From CAYSFW01 sp964620675 (GTDB lineage: Bacteria > Pseudomonadota > Gammaproteobacteria > UWMA-0217), in the NCBI GenBank assembly GCA_964620675.1, contig CAZUJU010000017.1, positions 1 to 57,061 on the forward strand: 57,061 nt of DNA, read 5' to 3'. Shown here one piece after another: positions 34,725 through 43,807 of this stretch (positions within the stretch are counted from its first letter, which is position 1; each line of letters starts with the position of its first letter). The notes under the pieces were generated by a model. The model was not told the origin of the DNA and made no database searches. It worked only from the letters and a program-made list of their open reading frames with translations. The position numbers were made by a program, and so were the translations under genes.

Positions 34725-36704
34725 ATGTACGAACCGATCGCGCACGCGCTACTGAACGATGTCCTCGACGAGTTGCGCCCTGAAATCAGCAGCGAAGACC
34801 TGCGCCATTTCTATACCCGACTCGGCGCCAACTTTTACGCAATTCATACCTTGTTTCATCAACTGTATGGACGACGTGACGATTTCAAGGCGCAGCTCAT
34901 CCATCTCACCGAACGCCTGGCGCAGGCCTACATCGATCGCCCTGCGGGCCTGAAACAACTCGATATGGCGCGCGAAGAGGACCATACCTGGTTTCTGTCA
35001 GAGACTTGGGTCGGCATGGCGCTCTACGCGGACGGCTTTGCCGGCGATCTCAAGGGGCTGCGCGAGCGTCTAAGCTACCTGAGCGAACTCGGCGTCAATC
35101 TGGTGCACGTGATGCCGATCCTTAAATGTCCGGAAGGCGCGAGCGATGGCGGCTATGCCATCAGCGACTTTCGCGATATCGATCCCCGCGCCGGGACGCT
35201 GGACGACTTGTGCGAATTGGCGGCGGCGATGCGGCTGCGCGGGATGCTCCTGACCCTGGATGTGGTGGTGAACCACACCTCGAACGAACATCCGTGGGCG
35301 CAGCGCGCACGCGCCGGTGACCCGATTTATCAGGACTACTATTTCTGTTTTCCCAACCGCGACTTGCCCGACATGTTCGAGGAGACCATGCCGGAGATCT
35401 TTCCCGAGACCGCCCCCGGTAACTTCACCTGGGACGAGGAGATGGGACGGTGGGTGATGACGGTGTTCAATACCTATCAGTGGGATCTCAATTACACCAA
35501 CCCGGCGGTATTCATCGAGATGGTGGATATCCTGCTGTTCTGGGCTAACCGCGGCGCGGATATTCTGCGTCTCGACGCGGTCGCTTTTTTATGGAAAAAG
35601 ATCGGCACCAGCTCGCAAAACGAACGCGAGGCGCACCTGTTGCTGCAGATGCTGAAGGACTGCTGCCAGGTGGTGGCGCCGGGAGTACTGTTTATCGCCG
35701 AGGCCATCGTCGCACCGTCCGAAATCATCAAGTACTTCGGCGAGGACGCGGTGATCGCGAAGGAATGCGAAATCGCCTACAACGCAACCTTTATGGCGCT
35801 GCTCTGGGATGCGGTCGCGACCAAGAATGCCCGGCTCCTCAATCAAGGGCTCAAAAGCCTGCCGAACAAGCTCGATCGCGCGACCTGGCTCAATTACGTG
35901 CGTTGCCACGACGACATCGGTCTGGGATTCGATGATACCGACATCCGGAGCTGCGGCTACGAGCCGGTTGCGCACCGACGGTTTCTAGTCGACTGGTTTA
36001 CCGGCCGCTACGACGATTCGCCGGCGCGCGGGCGACCGTTTGGCGTCAACCCGCGCAATGGCGACGCGCGCATCGCCGGGGCGCTGGCCTCGCTGGTCGG
36101 TCTGGAGACCGCCTTGCAACGCGAGGATCGGGTGGCGATCGACCAGGCCATCGACATGATCCTGACCTTGCATGGCATGATTCTCGCCTTTGGCGGGCTG
36201 CCGCTGATCTGGTACGGCGACGAACTCGGCACCCCGAACGACGATTCGTTCCTGCAGGATCCGAGCAAAGCGGCCGATTCGCGTTGGGTCCATCGGCCAC
36301 GGATTGATTGGACCCGCGCCGCGCGCAGACACCAGCACGGCACCGTGGAACAGCGTGTGTTCGACGGTCTCAAGCGGCTGATCGCGGTGCGCAAGACCCT
36401 CCCGGCGTTTGCCGACTTCAATAATCGCGAGCTGCTCGATGTGGAGAATCCACATCTTTTTGCTTTTCTACGGACCCATCCGGCGCTCCAAGGGGCATCC
36501 GTACTCGCGGTCGCAAACTTTGACGACGCGCCCCAGTTTCTCGACCTCGACAACCTCGGTGCGCGCGGGCGCGACCGGTTCGGCCTGGGGCAGGTCCAGG
36601 ATCTCGCGAGCGGGCAGTCGCCGGCGTTGTTCAACGGGCGCCTGGTGATTCCGCCGTTTCGCTTCTACTGGCTCGGCGACCGTCGCCCGGGCGCGGGCTT
36701 CTGA
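34725..36704 (+). CDS. Amylosucrase (GH13)
   Basis: The product is 659 residues. Its long helical N-terminus and motifs SDGGYAISDFRDIDPRAGT, DILRLDAVAFLWK (nucleophile Asp284), FIAEAIV (acid/base Glu326) and NYVRCHDDIG (Asp396) match amylosucrases, which make alpha-1,4-glucan from sucrose and release fructose. No signal peptide is visible, so it would act in the cytoplasm or be released non-classically. No sucrose synthase, phosphorylase, transporter or regulator is adjacent, leaving its sucrose source open. Sucrose phosphorylase-type activity is an alternative I consider less likely. Confidence 0.87.
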   Translation: MYEPIAHALLNDVLDELRPEISSEDLRHFYTRLGANFYAIHTLFHQLYGRRDDFKAQLIHLTERLAQAYIDRPAGLKQLDMAREEDHTWFLSETWVGMALYADGFAGDLKGLRERLSYLSELGVNLVHVMPILKCPEGASDGGYAISDFRDIDPRAGTLDDLCELAAAMRLRGMLLTLDVVVNHTSNEHPWAQRARAGDPIYQDYYFCFPNRDLPDMFEETMPEIFPETAPGNFTWDEEMGRWVMTVFNTYQWDLNYTNPAVFIEMVDILLFWANRGADILRLDAVAFLWKKIGTSSQNEREAHLLLQMLKDCCQVVAPGVLFIAEAIVAPSEIIKYFGEDAVIAKECEIAYNATFMALLWDAVATKNARLLNQGLKSLPNKLDRATWLNYVRCHDDIGLGFDDTDIRSCGYEPVAHRRFLVDWFTGRYDDSPARGRPFGVNPRNGDARIAGALASLVGLETALQREDRVAIDQAIDMILTLHGMILAFGGLPLIWYGDELGTPNDDSFLQDPSKAADSRWVHRPRIDWTRAARRHQHGTVEQRVFDGLKRLIAVRKTLPAFADFNNRELLDVENPHLFAFLRTHPALQGASVLAVANFDDAPQFLDLDNLGARGRDRFGLGQVQDLASGQSPALFNGRLVIPPFRFYWLGDRRPGAGF

Positions 36705-36803
36705 GGTGGTGCTGCGGGTTCACGTTGACCCCAGCAACGCGGCACCGGTTGGCGGTTCGCAAGCGAAACAGGCCGCAACTCCCGGGTCCGCAGTCGCGCA
36801 GCG

Positions 36804-37074
36804 TCACTTGATCAGTGGCCAGCGATCGAGCTTGAGGCGTCCTTTGAGCAGCGACCGCCAGAGTGTCGGCAGGGTCGCGAGCTGATCCCTTAGCAGCTGC
36901 TGCAATTGCCCTGCGGTGGTCGATTCGGGCGCGTGGTCGGCTTGCTGCACCGGCAAACGCGCCAGCGGCGGGTGCGCCGATGCGGTGACCGATACGGCTG
37001 CCCAGATAGCATTCGACCGTCGGCGTTCCCGCGAGGACCGCGACCGCCTGTTGCGCGATCAGCGCGGCGAGAAA
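36804..37074 (-). pseudogene. Decayed gene, frameshifted C-terminal part
   Basis: On the minus strand one frame reads FLAALIAQQAVAVLAGTPT and CYLGSRIGHRIG after a TGA at 37075-37077. Another frame then continues as PPLARLPVQQADHA, QLQQLLRDQLATLPTLWRS and LLKGRLKLDRWPLIK to a TGA at 36804-36806. Both pieces look like real protein, so a frameshift probably joins them. The family is not recognised. The open frames on the plus strand over this region look like shadows. Confidence 0.35.
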
Positions 37075-37122
37075 TCAGGCCGACGGGAAAAGCGGGATCG
37101 ACGGAAAACGCGGCGCTGCCGC

Positions 37123-38589
37123 TCAGTCGGCGTACGCACCTTTGCCGCGGGCCGGCGAATCCGGGCGTAGCCGATAATCGCCGACGGTGGGATCGACGAA
37201 GCCCGGATCACCGTGCGTGACGGCGTGACCCGGGCACGGCAGCATCTCGGCCAGATGCATCGAGGTCGGTTCCTGTGGGCCGAACAGGTGGTTGTCGCGA
37301 ATCACGATATTCTGCCCAGGTAACCCCTCCGCACCGATGTACTCGTTACCGACGCTGCTTTGGAATCCGGCGTTATTGCTGAATATATTTTCGTGGATCT
37401 CGGCGTCGGTGAGGTTCGCAGTCAACAACGCGAAGCCGCCGCGCATCCATTCCCCATCCTTGCCGTGACCGTTGTTGTCGACGGTATTATGGTGGATTCG
37501 GAGGTGTTGACGCGGTTTATCGAGCGCAAAGCGCGAGATGTAGATGCCGCTGCCGCCATTGCCGTAGAGCAGATTGTGGTGGAAGTGGATGTTCTGACTC
37601 CGCTCACCCTCCTCGGTGCTGAGCGCGAAGCCAGCGAAGCCGCAATGACGCCCGACGTTGCCGTAGAGCTCGATATTGTCGAGCACACCGCCCCAGCTAT
37701 CGACGTAGTAGCACTGCCGCACGATGTCTTCGACCAGATTGTGTCGGACCACGCCATTACGGCTGGTCTCCTTGATATCGAAACCCTCCTTGGCGCTCTG
37801 CGCGATGTAGTTGTACGCCAGCTCAAAACCGTCCGCGCCCATGATGCTGATCGCTTCGTGCGGTGCCTCGGTGGCTTCGGCCGGGTAATCCGCGCTGCGC
37901 AAACGCAAGGTTGTGGCGTCGAGCACGGTATTGCGCAGAATTCGGATGTCAGTGGCTTTGCAGCCGTGGTGGAGGATGCTGTTGGTATTGATTCCCGATG
38001 AAAAACTGCCGCGGGTGGTATTGCCGATCAGCGTGGTGCCATCGGAGGTGCAAATCGAGATTCCGGTGCCGCGCGATTCGACCACGGTCAGACCGGCCAC
38101 GGTGACACGGTCAACCCCGTGAATGAAGAGGGCACCCAAGTCACGACCATACCCGGCGGTGATACCGCTGGGACCCTCGGTCGCGATACCGGAGGCGTCA
38201 ATCACCGGCGTCTCGCCGGGGTATGCGGCGAGCGTCACGCCCGAGTGTTGCGGCATAATCCGCGCGGTCAGCGGATAGGTGCCGCCGCGCAAGTAGGCGA
38301 TCTGACCATCGCGCAGGGCCGTGGCGGCGCGGATCGGGCTCGCCCAGGGGCGTTCGAGGGTGCCCGGATTGCGATCGTCACCGTCGGGCGCGACAAAGAA
38401 GACTGCCGGCCCTTCGCGCAGCGGTGGGGGCACGTAGGTTCCGGCGCCGTAATCGGCGCGGTCAACCGAAAACGGTTGTACGCTTTCAGCGGCCTGCAGC
38501 GTTGCGGCGGGCGACAGCAGCAGGCCGCACGCGAGCAGGATCAAATGTCGCGCATCGACTGCGTGCGCGGCGATAGAACGGTTCGCCAT
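37123..38589 (-). CDS. Secreted right-handed parallel beta-helix protein
   Basis: This 488-residue protein has an N-terminal signal peptide (ARHLILLACGLLLSPAATLQA). A YVAPDGDD-like opening (FFVAPDGDDRNPGTLERPW) typical of DUF1565/pectate-lyase-fold proteins precedes many short beta-helix turns with Asn, His and Gly (HFHHNLLYGNGGSGIYI, RIHHNTVDNNGHGKDG). A polysaccharide lyase or binding role in the periplasm or outside is possible, but I see no catalytic set. The ATG at 38589 is preceded by AGGA; an upstream ATG at 38601 is possible. It ends in SPARGKGAYAD. Confidence 0.82.
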   Translation of the reverse strand: MANRSIAAHAVDARHLILLACGLLLSPAATLQAAESVQPFSVDRADYGAGTYVPPPLREGPAVFFVAPDGDDRNPGTLERPWASPIRAATALRDGQIAYLRGGTYPLTARIMPQHSGVTLAAYPGETPVIDASGIATEGPSGITAGYGRDLGALFIHGVDRVTVAGLTVVESRGTGISICTSDGTTLIGNTTRGSFSSGINTNSILHHGCKATDIRILRNTVLDATTLRLRSADYPAEATEAPHEAISIMGADGFELAYNYIAQSAKEGFDIKETSRNGVVRHNLVEDIVRQCYYVDSWGGVLDNIELYGNVGRHCGFAGFALSTEEGERSQNIHFHHNLLYGNGGSGIYISRFALDKPRQHLRIHHNTVDNNGHGKDGEWMRGGFALLTANLTDAEIHENIFSNNAGFQSSVGNEYIGAEGLPGQNIVIRDNHLFGPQEPTSMHLAEMLPCPGHAVTHGDPGFVDPTVGDYRLRPDSPARGKGAYAD

Positions 38590-38765
38590 GGTAGTCCTCA
38601 TGAGGGTGCAGTTGCGGTGACGTGAGCGGGCGGGTCGACCTGCGTTGTGGCCTTAAAGTATGACCCGATCCGCCGGTCTTACGGGCGGAACTGGTTAACA
38701 CTCCCCGGCATCGCGCGGGCGATCAAAGCGCGCGGATGCCGCAACGTCACTTTGGCGCTAATCTC

Positions 38766-39428
38766 ATGGTCTACGTTTCACAACCAGCACCGGCGACGAC
38801 CGGCAAGGCGGCATCCATGGCGCGGAACATGCGTGATCTCAGCTTCGCGACCTTCAATCTCTACAATCTGCACTTGCCCGGCGAGCGGATTTATACCGAT
38901 ACCGACGGTCTCAGCGAAGCCCACTACCACGCCCGGCTCGACTGGATCGCCCGCCTGCTGGCGCAGTTGGATGCCGACGTCATCGGGTTTCAGGAGTTGT
39001 GGCGAACCGAAGCCCTGGCGGCAGCCTTCGCAATTACCCGCGAACGCTACGGACTGGACGCCTACGACCTGGTGGCGCGGGATCAGCAACCGGCAGCGAT
39101 ACAAGTCGCACTTGCGGCTCGGCAAGGTCTGCTGGTTCCAGATTCCGCCGAGTGGATCGAGCAGTTTCCCGAGGATTGCCGCTTCGTCGATCTCAAGGAA
39201 TCGCGCGATGCGCGCGAGACGATCAATCTGACCCTCGAACGTTTTTCCCGTCCGCCGCTGCGGGTAAGGATTCAACCGCGCGGGCGCAGTCCGAAACCGC
39301 CGGAGGTGGTGGTTTATGGGGCGCATCTCAAATCCAAGGCTCCAACCTCGCTGCGGAGCGACCGTAACAATCCGGTGTTGGTTCAGCATCTCTTCGGTTG
39401 GACGTGCCCGAGTGCACCCGGAAGGTGA
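38766..39428 (+). pseudogene. Endonuclease/exonuclease/phosphatase-family gene, 3' truncated
   Basis: The 220 codons cover only the first half of an EEP domain: LSFATFNLYNLHLPG (first Asn), DADVIGFQEL (catalytic Glu) and VVYGAHLKSKAP. The later GDFND-type and terminal SDH motifs are missing. The frame leaves the family after NNPVLVQH and ends in a short unrelated tail, FGWTCPSAPGR. The following 230 bp hold repeat-like, GC-palindromic sequence rather than the lost half. The start could be 38736, 38766 or 38817. Confidence 0.65.
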
Positions 39429-39503
39429 TGCCGAATTCACCACAGCTATTTCGCGAATACAGCACGTTACGTTCTCCAATGAGCGGTCAACCGAGGAATC
39501 TAG

Positions 39504-39592
39504 GTTGATGGGGAGGGCATCGCGCCTGAGGATGACAGCCGCTCCGGGCCGGCCCGGCGGGAGACGCCGCGAACCCATCCCTGAGGGCGCGT
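39504..39592. repeat. Putative dispersed intergenic repeat
   Basis: This 89-bp segment begins GTTGATGGGGAGGGCATCGC and contains a perfect 14-bp palindrome CCGGGCCGGCCCGG at 39544-39557. It resembles, from memory, a non-coding segment recurrent in environmental gammaproteobacteria. It lies between the truncated EEP gene and the ExbD-like gene. Only one copy is in the window, so repeat status is inferred. Confidence 0.35.
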
Positions 39593-39660
39593 CGACACAC
39601 CTGGGAATCGGGTATTTCACGCTAACGAACGAGCACGGTGGCGCTACCGTTGGGGAAGGG

Positions 39661-40623
39661 TCACTCAGGCGTGGCCTGACTCGCACTTCCGGCTTGATGG
39701 TAATAATCGTACTTGTTCAGGATTTCATTGGTGAAACCCCAGGCATCCTTGTAAGTCAACTGAGCGTCGTCGGGAAAGATGATCCGGATATAGAGCTGGT
39801 CGGCATGTTGCTCCTTGAGCGCCTGGAGGCGGCGATGCAACTCGGTCTCGGTGACACGGCGGTAATCCGTGGTCTCGCTTTCCTTGAGATCGTAAGTCGG
39901 TGCGCCGCCGAGTCGCTGGTAGCGCACGTTGGCGACATGCTTGCCCTGGCTGGAACGGGCCGGGCGGATCAGGCGGTCGTATTTTGTCTTGAGTGACGTG
40001 AACTCATCCTCGAGTTCGGTGCGTGTCGATTCCAGTTGTTCCAGGCGCGCCGTGGTTGCGATGAGCGTGCGATCCTTCTCGGCCTGGGAGGTTTCCAGAA
40101 CCTCGATCGTCGCGCGGGCGGACGTGAGTTCCGCCTGACTGCCGGCGAGTTCGTCGCGGGCGGCGTTGAGTTCGGCGCGCAAGGCGGTCAACTGCGCCAA
40201 AACGGATTGAATCTCCTCGCTGCGGGCCGCGAGTTGCGCCTTGAACCGTTCAAGCAGCGTGTTGCTGGACGCGAGTTCGTTCAGCATGGCTTCGAACCGC
40301 TGCTGCAACTGAGATTTCTCATCCTGGGTCTGCATCTGGCGCAGTTGGGCAATCGACAGCGCCTCCTCAAGTGCCGCCAAGCGTTCTTCGAGGGTGAGAT
40401 TCTCGGCAAGGGTGACCTGGGCAGCCGCCTGGGCCTCGCGCTCCGCCTCGACGGTGGCGGTGAGTTCACGCACCAGCTCCCAATTGCGCACGATCAAAAA
40501 CGTGGTCGTGATCAGAAAGATCATCACGATGACCATCATGATATCGGTAAAGGACGGCCAGAAACTGTCCTCGCCGCTGGTGCGAACGTGGTCGACTCGC
40601 AGATCACCAAAGCCGTCGATCAT
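39661..40623 (-). CDS. ExbD/MotB-like protein with long coiled coil
   Basis: The 320-residue product has a short cytoplasmic N-terminus and one transmembrane helix SFTDIMMVIVMIFLITTT, with Asp27 placed as the proton-carrying Asp of ExbD/TolR/MotB. About 175 residues of heptad-rich coiled coil follow (residues 50-225: VEAEREAQAAAQ, LEERLAALEEAL). A C-terminal domain ending HADQLYIRIIFPDDAQLTYK recalls the periplasmic ExbD fold; there is no OmpA-type peptidoglycan motif. Its start overlaps the ExbB-like gene by ATGA. I infer a proton-driven stator with an extended periplasmic arm; its target is unknown. Confidence 0.75.
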   Translation of the reverse strand: MIDGFGDLRVDHVRTSGEDSFWPSFTDIMMVIVMIFLITTTFLIVRNWELVRELTATVEAEREAQAAAQVTLAENLTLEERLAALEEALSIAQLRQMQTQDEKSQLQQRFEAMLNELASSNTLLERFKAQLAARSEEIQSVLAQLTALRAELNAARDELAGSQAELTSARATIEVLETSQAEKDRTLIATTARLEQLESTRTELEDEFTSLKTKYDRLIRPARSSQGKHVANVRYQRLGGAPTYDLKESETTDYRRVTETELHRRLQALKEQHADQLYIRIIFPDDAQLTYKDAWGFTNEILNKYDYYHQAGSASQATPE

Positions 40624-41549
40624 TCGCCCTTGTCGCCTAAGCGGAATCCACGCAGCAAAATACGTTGCGTCTTGACGAACTGTTGCGCGAGTTCCTGCAT
40701 TTGATGTTCGTGATCCTGCAACGCCTTGGCGATAATTTGCTCGCGGGCGTGCTGCTCGGTTTGCGCCAACTGGAGTTGCTGGACCACTTTTTGCAGATTT
40801 TCGATCAACAGCGCGGTTTCATTGACCAGATTTTCCGCCTTTACGCGAAACCGCGGCACCAGATATTCCTGGGTAATTTCCTCGATCGCGCTGACGATCT
40901 GGGTCTGCACACTGGTCAGACGATGGAAAAAGAAGCCAAAAATCACATAGCAAACGATCGCCGTCATGGTGGTCGACAGCGCCGTCGACATTCCATGAAC
41001 AATCATCTCCAACCCATTGATATTTCTCGCCGCGTTATGGAGCAAGTCGGTCGCGCCAAAGAGCGCCAGCGAAAGCGACACGATCGTGCCGAAAACCCCG
41101 AGCAGGATCAGAATGTTATTCACGAAGCGGGCGAAACTACCGCGGGTGCTCTCGCGCGCGACCTGAATCTGGGCCAGAGCGCCGACGTTCGGGGTCACGC
41201 CATGCTTGCTCGCTAGCAGCATCGCGGTATAACGGCGCGCGATCAGGGTTTCGGAATCGACTTCGTTACGGTCGCTCTCGTGGTGCATGTGGTCGAGAAA
41301 GATCGCGATCGCCCGTTCCTCGCGCCGATAACGCAGCAGCAACAGTACCAACCGGACGATGCCGGCGAGGAAAATCGCGACAATGATGCCGTTGAGCGTC
41401 AAGGAGGTGGTCGAGACCTGATCGCGAAAGTACAACGCCTGTAGCGGCGCCTGGAAATACGCGACCACGAGCGCGACGGCGACCAGCGCGGAAAGCATGA
41501 GCAACAGGGTGTTGCGGCTCAGAGTCGGCTTGTAGAGGATACGCGGCAT
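40620..41549 (-). CDS. MotA/TolQ/ExbB-like proton channel protein
   Basis: This 309-residue membrane protein has about four hydrophobic segments: near 15-35, 52-75 (GIIVAIFLAGIVRLVLLLL), 143-170 (NILILLGVFGTIVSLSLALF) and 190-212 (STALSTTMTAIVCYVIFGFF). The last two carry the G-F-G-T and T-A-L-T/S patterns of the MotA/TolQ/ExbB family. A cytoplasmic loop lies between helices 2 and 3, and a helical tail rich in Gln and Glu closes the protein. With the downstream partner it should form a proton-powered 5:2 stator. No TonB, Tol, flagellar or Zorya nuclease/helicase gene is adjacent. Confidence 0.82.
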   Translation of the reverse strand: MPRILYKPTLSRNTLLLMLSALVAVALVVAYFQAPLQALYFRDQVSTTSLTLNGIIVAIFLAGIVRLVLLLLRYRREERAIAIFLDHMHHESDRNEVDSETLIARRYTAMLLASKHGVTPNVGALAQIQVARESTRGSFARFVNNILILLGVFGTIVSLSLALFGATDLLHNAARNINGLEMIVHGMSTALSTTMTAIVCYVIFGFFFHRLTSVQTQIVSAIEEITQEYLVPRFRVKAENLVNETALLIENLQKVVQQLQLAQTEQHAREQIIAKALQDHEHQMQELAQQFVKTQRILLRGFRLGDKGE

Positions 41550-41742
41550 GGGAGATCGAATCGCGTTGGGCTTGGGGTTCGAGTTCTTTTTGATTCTAGC
41601 GCCATGCGCGCGGAATTGCGCGCGCTCGGGTCGGGTATTTGTGACCGAACAGGGCGAGGGTCAGCCTTCCGCGCGACTGTCGCATTGCGTCCGCACCGCG
41701 CGGTTGCGCGTACTTAGCAAGAACCAAACCACGGGAATCGTC

Positions 41743-42699
41743 ATGCTCATTCGAATCAAACCGCGGCACGCCGTGCTGCCTTCCGAAATCACTCCTGAGT
41801 CCATTTATCGGGAACGGCGGCGTTTTATGCAAGGCGCGATCGCGGCCGGCACCGCCGCAATACTCGGCGAGGTGGCGCTGAATCCCGCGCTGGCGGTCCT
41901 CCCCAAAGGGTTCGAGAACTTGCCGAAAAGTCGCTTTTCGACCGGCGAAAAACTGACGTCTTTCAAAGACGTCACGACATACAACAATTTTTACGAGTTG
42001 GGTACGGCGAAGGAGGATCCTGCGCGCAACGCCAAGCAGCTCGTCACCGTGCCGTGGCAGGTGCGCGTCACCGGTCATTGCGACCAACCGGGCGAGTATA
42101 CGTTGGAGGACATTCTCAAAGGCCGGAGCCTGGAGGAACGAATCTATCGCCTGCGTTGCGTGGAAGGCTGGTCGATGGTGATCCCGTGGATCGGGTTTCC
42201 GTTGGCCGATCTGCTCAAGCGTTTCGGCCCGCGCGCCCAGGCCAAGTATGTTGCGTTCGAGACCTTGCACGACCCCGTGAATCTCCGCGGCCAGCGCCGC
42301 CCGGTGCTCGCTTGGCCTTACGTCGAAGGTTTGCGGATCGACGAAGCCATGCATCCGCTCACGCTGATCGCGGTGGGTCTCTACGATCAAGCGCTACTAA
42401 ATCAGAACGGCGCGCCGCTGCGTTTGGTCGTGCCGTGGAAATATGGGTTCAAGAGCCTCAAGTCGATCGTCAAAATCGACTTCGTCGAGCAGATGCCGCC
42501 GACGAGTTGGAACATCGCGGCGCCGAAAGAATACGGATTCTACGCCAACGTCAACCCCGCGGTGGACCATCCGCGCTGGAGCCAAAAGCGCGAACGCCGC
42601 ATCGGTGAGTTTCTAAAGCGACCGACCCTGCCGTTCAACGGTTACGCGGATGAGGTCGCGAGCCTTTATGCCGGGTCCGACCTGCGTCGCGACTTCTGA
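41743..42699 (+). CDS. msrP: Protein-methionine-sulfoxide reductase catalytic subunit MsrP
   Basis: This 318-residue molybdoenzyme of the YedY type has a Tat signal ERRRFMQGAIAAGTAAILG. RLRCVEGWSMVIPW carries the molybdenum-ligating Cys139, and VPWKYGFKSLKSIVKI belongs to the conserved core. It reduces oxidised methionines in periplasmic proteins. The ATG at 41743 gives a normal N-region before the Tat motif; the longer upstream frame is unlikely. It forms an operon with msrQ, 13 bp downstream. Confidence 0.95.
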   Translation: MLIRIKPRHAVLPSEITPESIYRERRRFMQGAIAAGTAAILGEVALNPALAVLPKGFENLPKSRFSTGEKLTSFKDVTTYNNFYELGTAKEDPARNAKQLVTVPWQVRVTGHCDQPGEYTLEDILKGRSLEERIYRLRCVEGWSMVIPWIGFPLADLLKRFGPRAQAKYVAFETLHDPVNLRGQRRPVLAWPYVEGLRIDEAMHPLTLIAVGLYDQALLNQNGAPLRLVVPWKYGFKSLKSIVKIDFVEQMPPTSWNIAAPKEYGFYANVNPAVDHPRWSQKRERRIGEFLKRPTLPFNGYADEVASLYAGSDLRRDF

Positions 42700-42712
42700 T
42701 TCGGCGGCTGAT

Positions 42713-43354
42713 GTGAACGTTTTGAATAAAATGGCGCTGGGTGCGGTGCTCAAGCCGCTCACGTTCGGGCTTTGCCTGATCCCGTTGGCGTATTACCTGG
42801 GCGGGCTGATCGCTGATTCTTTGGGCGCGAACCCGATTGAGGCGGTGACACGCGGGCTAGGGGATTGGGCGCTGCGCCTGCTGTGCCTGACCCTCGCGAT
42901 CACGCCATTGCGGCGCCTCAGCGGCTGGCACGATTTGCAACGAATTCGCCGGATGTTGGGCTTGTTCGCGTTCTTCTACGCGGTGTTGCACCTCCTTACC
43001 TATCTCTGGCTCGACCAGTTTTTCGACTGGGAAGAGATCTGGCGCGATGTCGTCAAGCGTCCTTTCATTACCGTCGGGTTCGCCACGTGGGTGTTGCTGA
43101 TCCCGCTCGCAATCACCTCAACCGATGCGATGGTTCGACGCCTCAAACGACGCTGGGTCCAACTGCATCGTCTGATCTACCTCGCGACGCCGCTGGCGGT
43201 GTTGCATTTTTTCTGGATGAAATCCTCCAAGGCGGATGTCGCCGAACCCTTGTTCTATGCCGGCGTGGTCGCTGCGCTGTTGTTCTACCGGGCAATCGGT
43301 TGGCGGCGTAAGCCGCGCACTTCGCCACCACGGGTGTTGCAAACGCGATTATAA
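42713..43354 (+). CDS. msrQ: Heme-binding membrane subunit MsrQ
   Basis: The 213-residue product has six hydrophobic segments and the YedZ-type ferric-reductase fold with conserved His residues (YAVLHLLTYL, QLHRLIYLATPLAVLHFFW). It passes quinone or flavin electrons to MsrP. The start may be the GTG at 42713 or the ATG at 42731; the conserved part starts after either. Confidence 0.93.
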   Translation: MNVLNKMALGAVLKPLTFGLCLIPLAYYLGGLIADSLGANPIEAVTRGLGDWALRLLCLTLAITPLRRLSGWHDLQRIRRMLGLFAFFYAVLHLLTYLWLDQFFDWEEIWRDVVKRPFITVGFATWVLLIPLAITSTDAMVRRLKRRWVQLHRLIYLATPLAVLHFFWMKSSKADVAEPLFYAGVVAALLFYRAIGWRRKPRTSPPRVLQTRL

Positions 43355-43390
43355 TACGCGCCGGTTTAGGGTGGCGCGGGAGCGGACGGG

Positions 43391-43789
43391 GTGAAGCTAG
43401 CGGTCTGGTTGATTGGATGGGTGGCGTTGATGAGCGCGCTTGCGGGTTGTGGTCCGGTGTATAAAACGGTCTATCACTTCGAACCGCCGCGCGACGATAA
43501 CGGGATACGTTGCGTGCTTCAGTGCGAAGAGACCTTACGCGAGTGCAGCGTCGCGGAGGATCTGCGCGACGAGAATTGCCGCCGCGAACAACAGGTGGCT
43601 GAACTCGAACATCAGCGCTGTCGCGATCTCGCCCGCGCCGCGGGCCGCAAGGATGACGTCTGTCCGCGCAGCTATGTCAGTTGCGTCGGCGGCAGACACG
43701 CGCGTTGCGACGAGAATTATCGGCGCTGTTACGAAAACTGTGGCGGACAAATTTCGAGCCAGCAGGTCTGTTCGATGTTTTGCGATTAG
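43391..43789 (+). CDS. Cysteine-rich lipoprotein
   Basis: The product is 132 residues with a lipoprotein signal peptide, VWLIGWVALMSALAGC; Cys20 is the acylated residue. Twelve further Cys in regular CxxxC and CxxxxxxC spacings follow (RCVLQCEETLRECS, RCYENCGG, VCSMFCD), suggesting disulfide-tied helical hairpins. The family is not recognised. It lies 36 bp after msrQ on the same strand, so a link to envelope redox repair is possible but only by position. The start is a GTG. Confidence 0.7.
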   Translation: MKLAVWLIGWVALMSALAGCGPVYKTVYHFEPPRDDNGIRCVLQCEETLRECSVAEDLRDENCRREQQVAELEHQRCRDLARAAGRKDDVCPRSYVSCVGGRHARCDENYRRCYENCGGQISSQQVCSMFCD

Positions 43790-43807
43790 ACGCACGGCGT
43801 ACTGCGT

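Noticed and set aside
36906..37220. Plus-strand open frames between the amylosucrase and the beta-helix gene.
   Set aside because: Composition is Arg-rich shadow type; the minus strand carries better protein-like segments.
39661..41549. Zorya defence system.
   Set aside because: The ExbD-like protein lacks the OmpA/peptidoglycan domain of ZorB, and no ZorC, ZorD or ZorE gene is adjacent.
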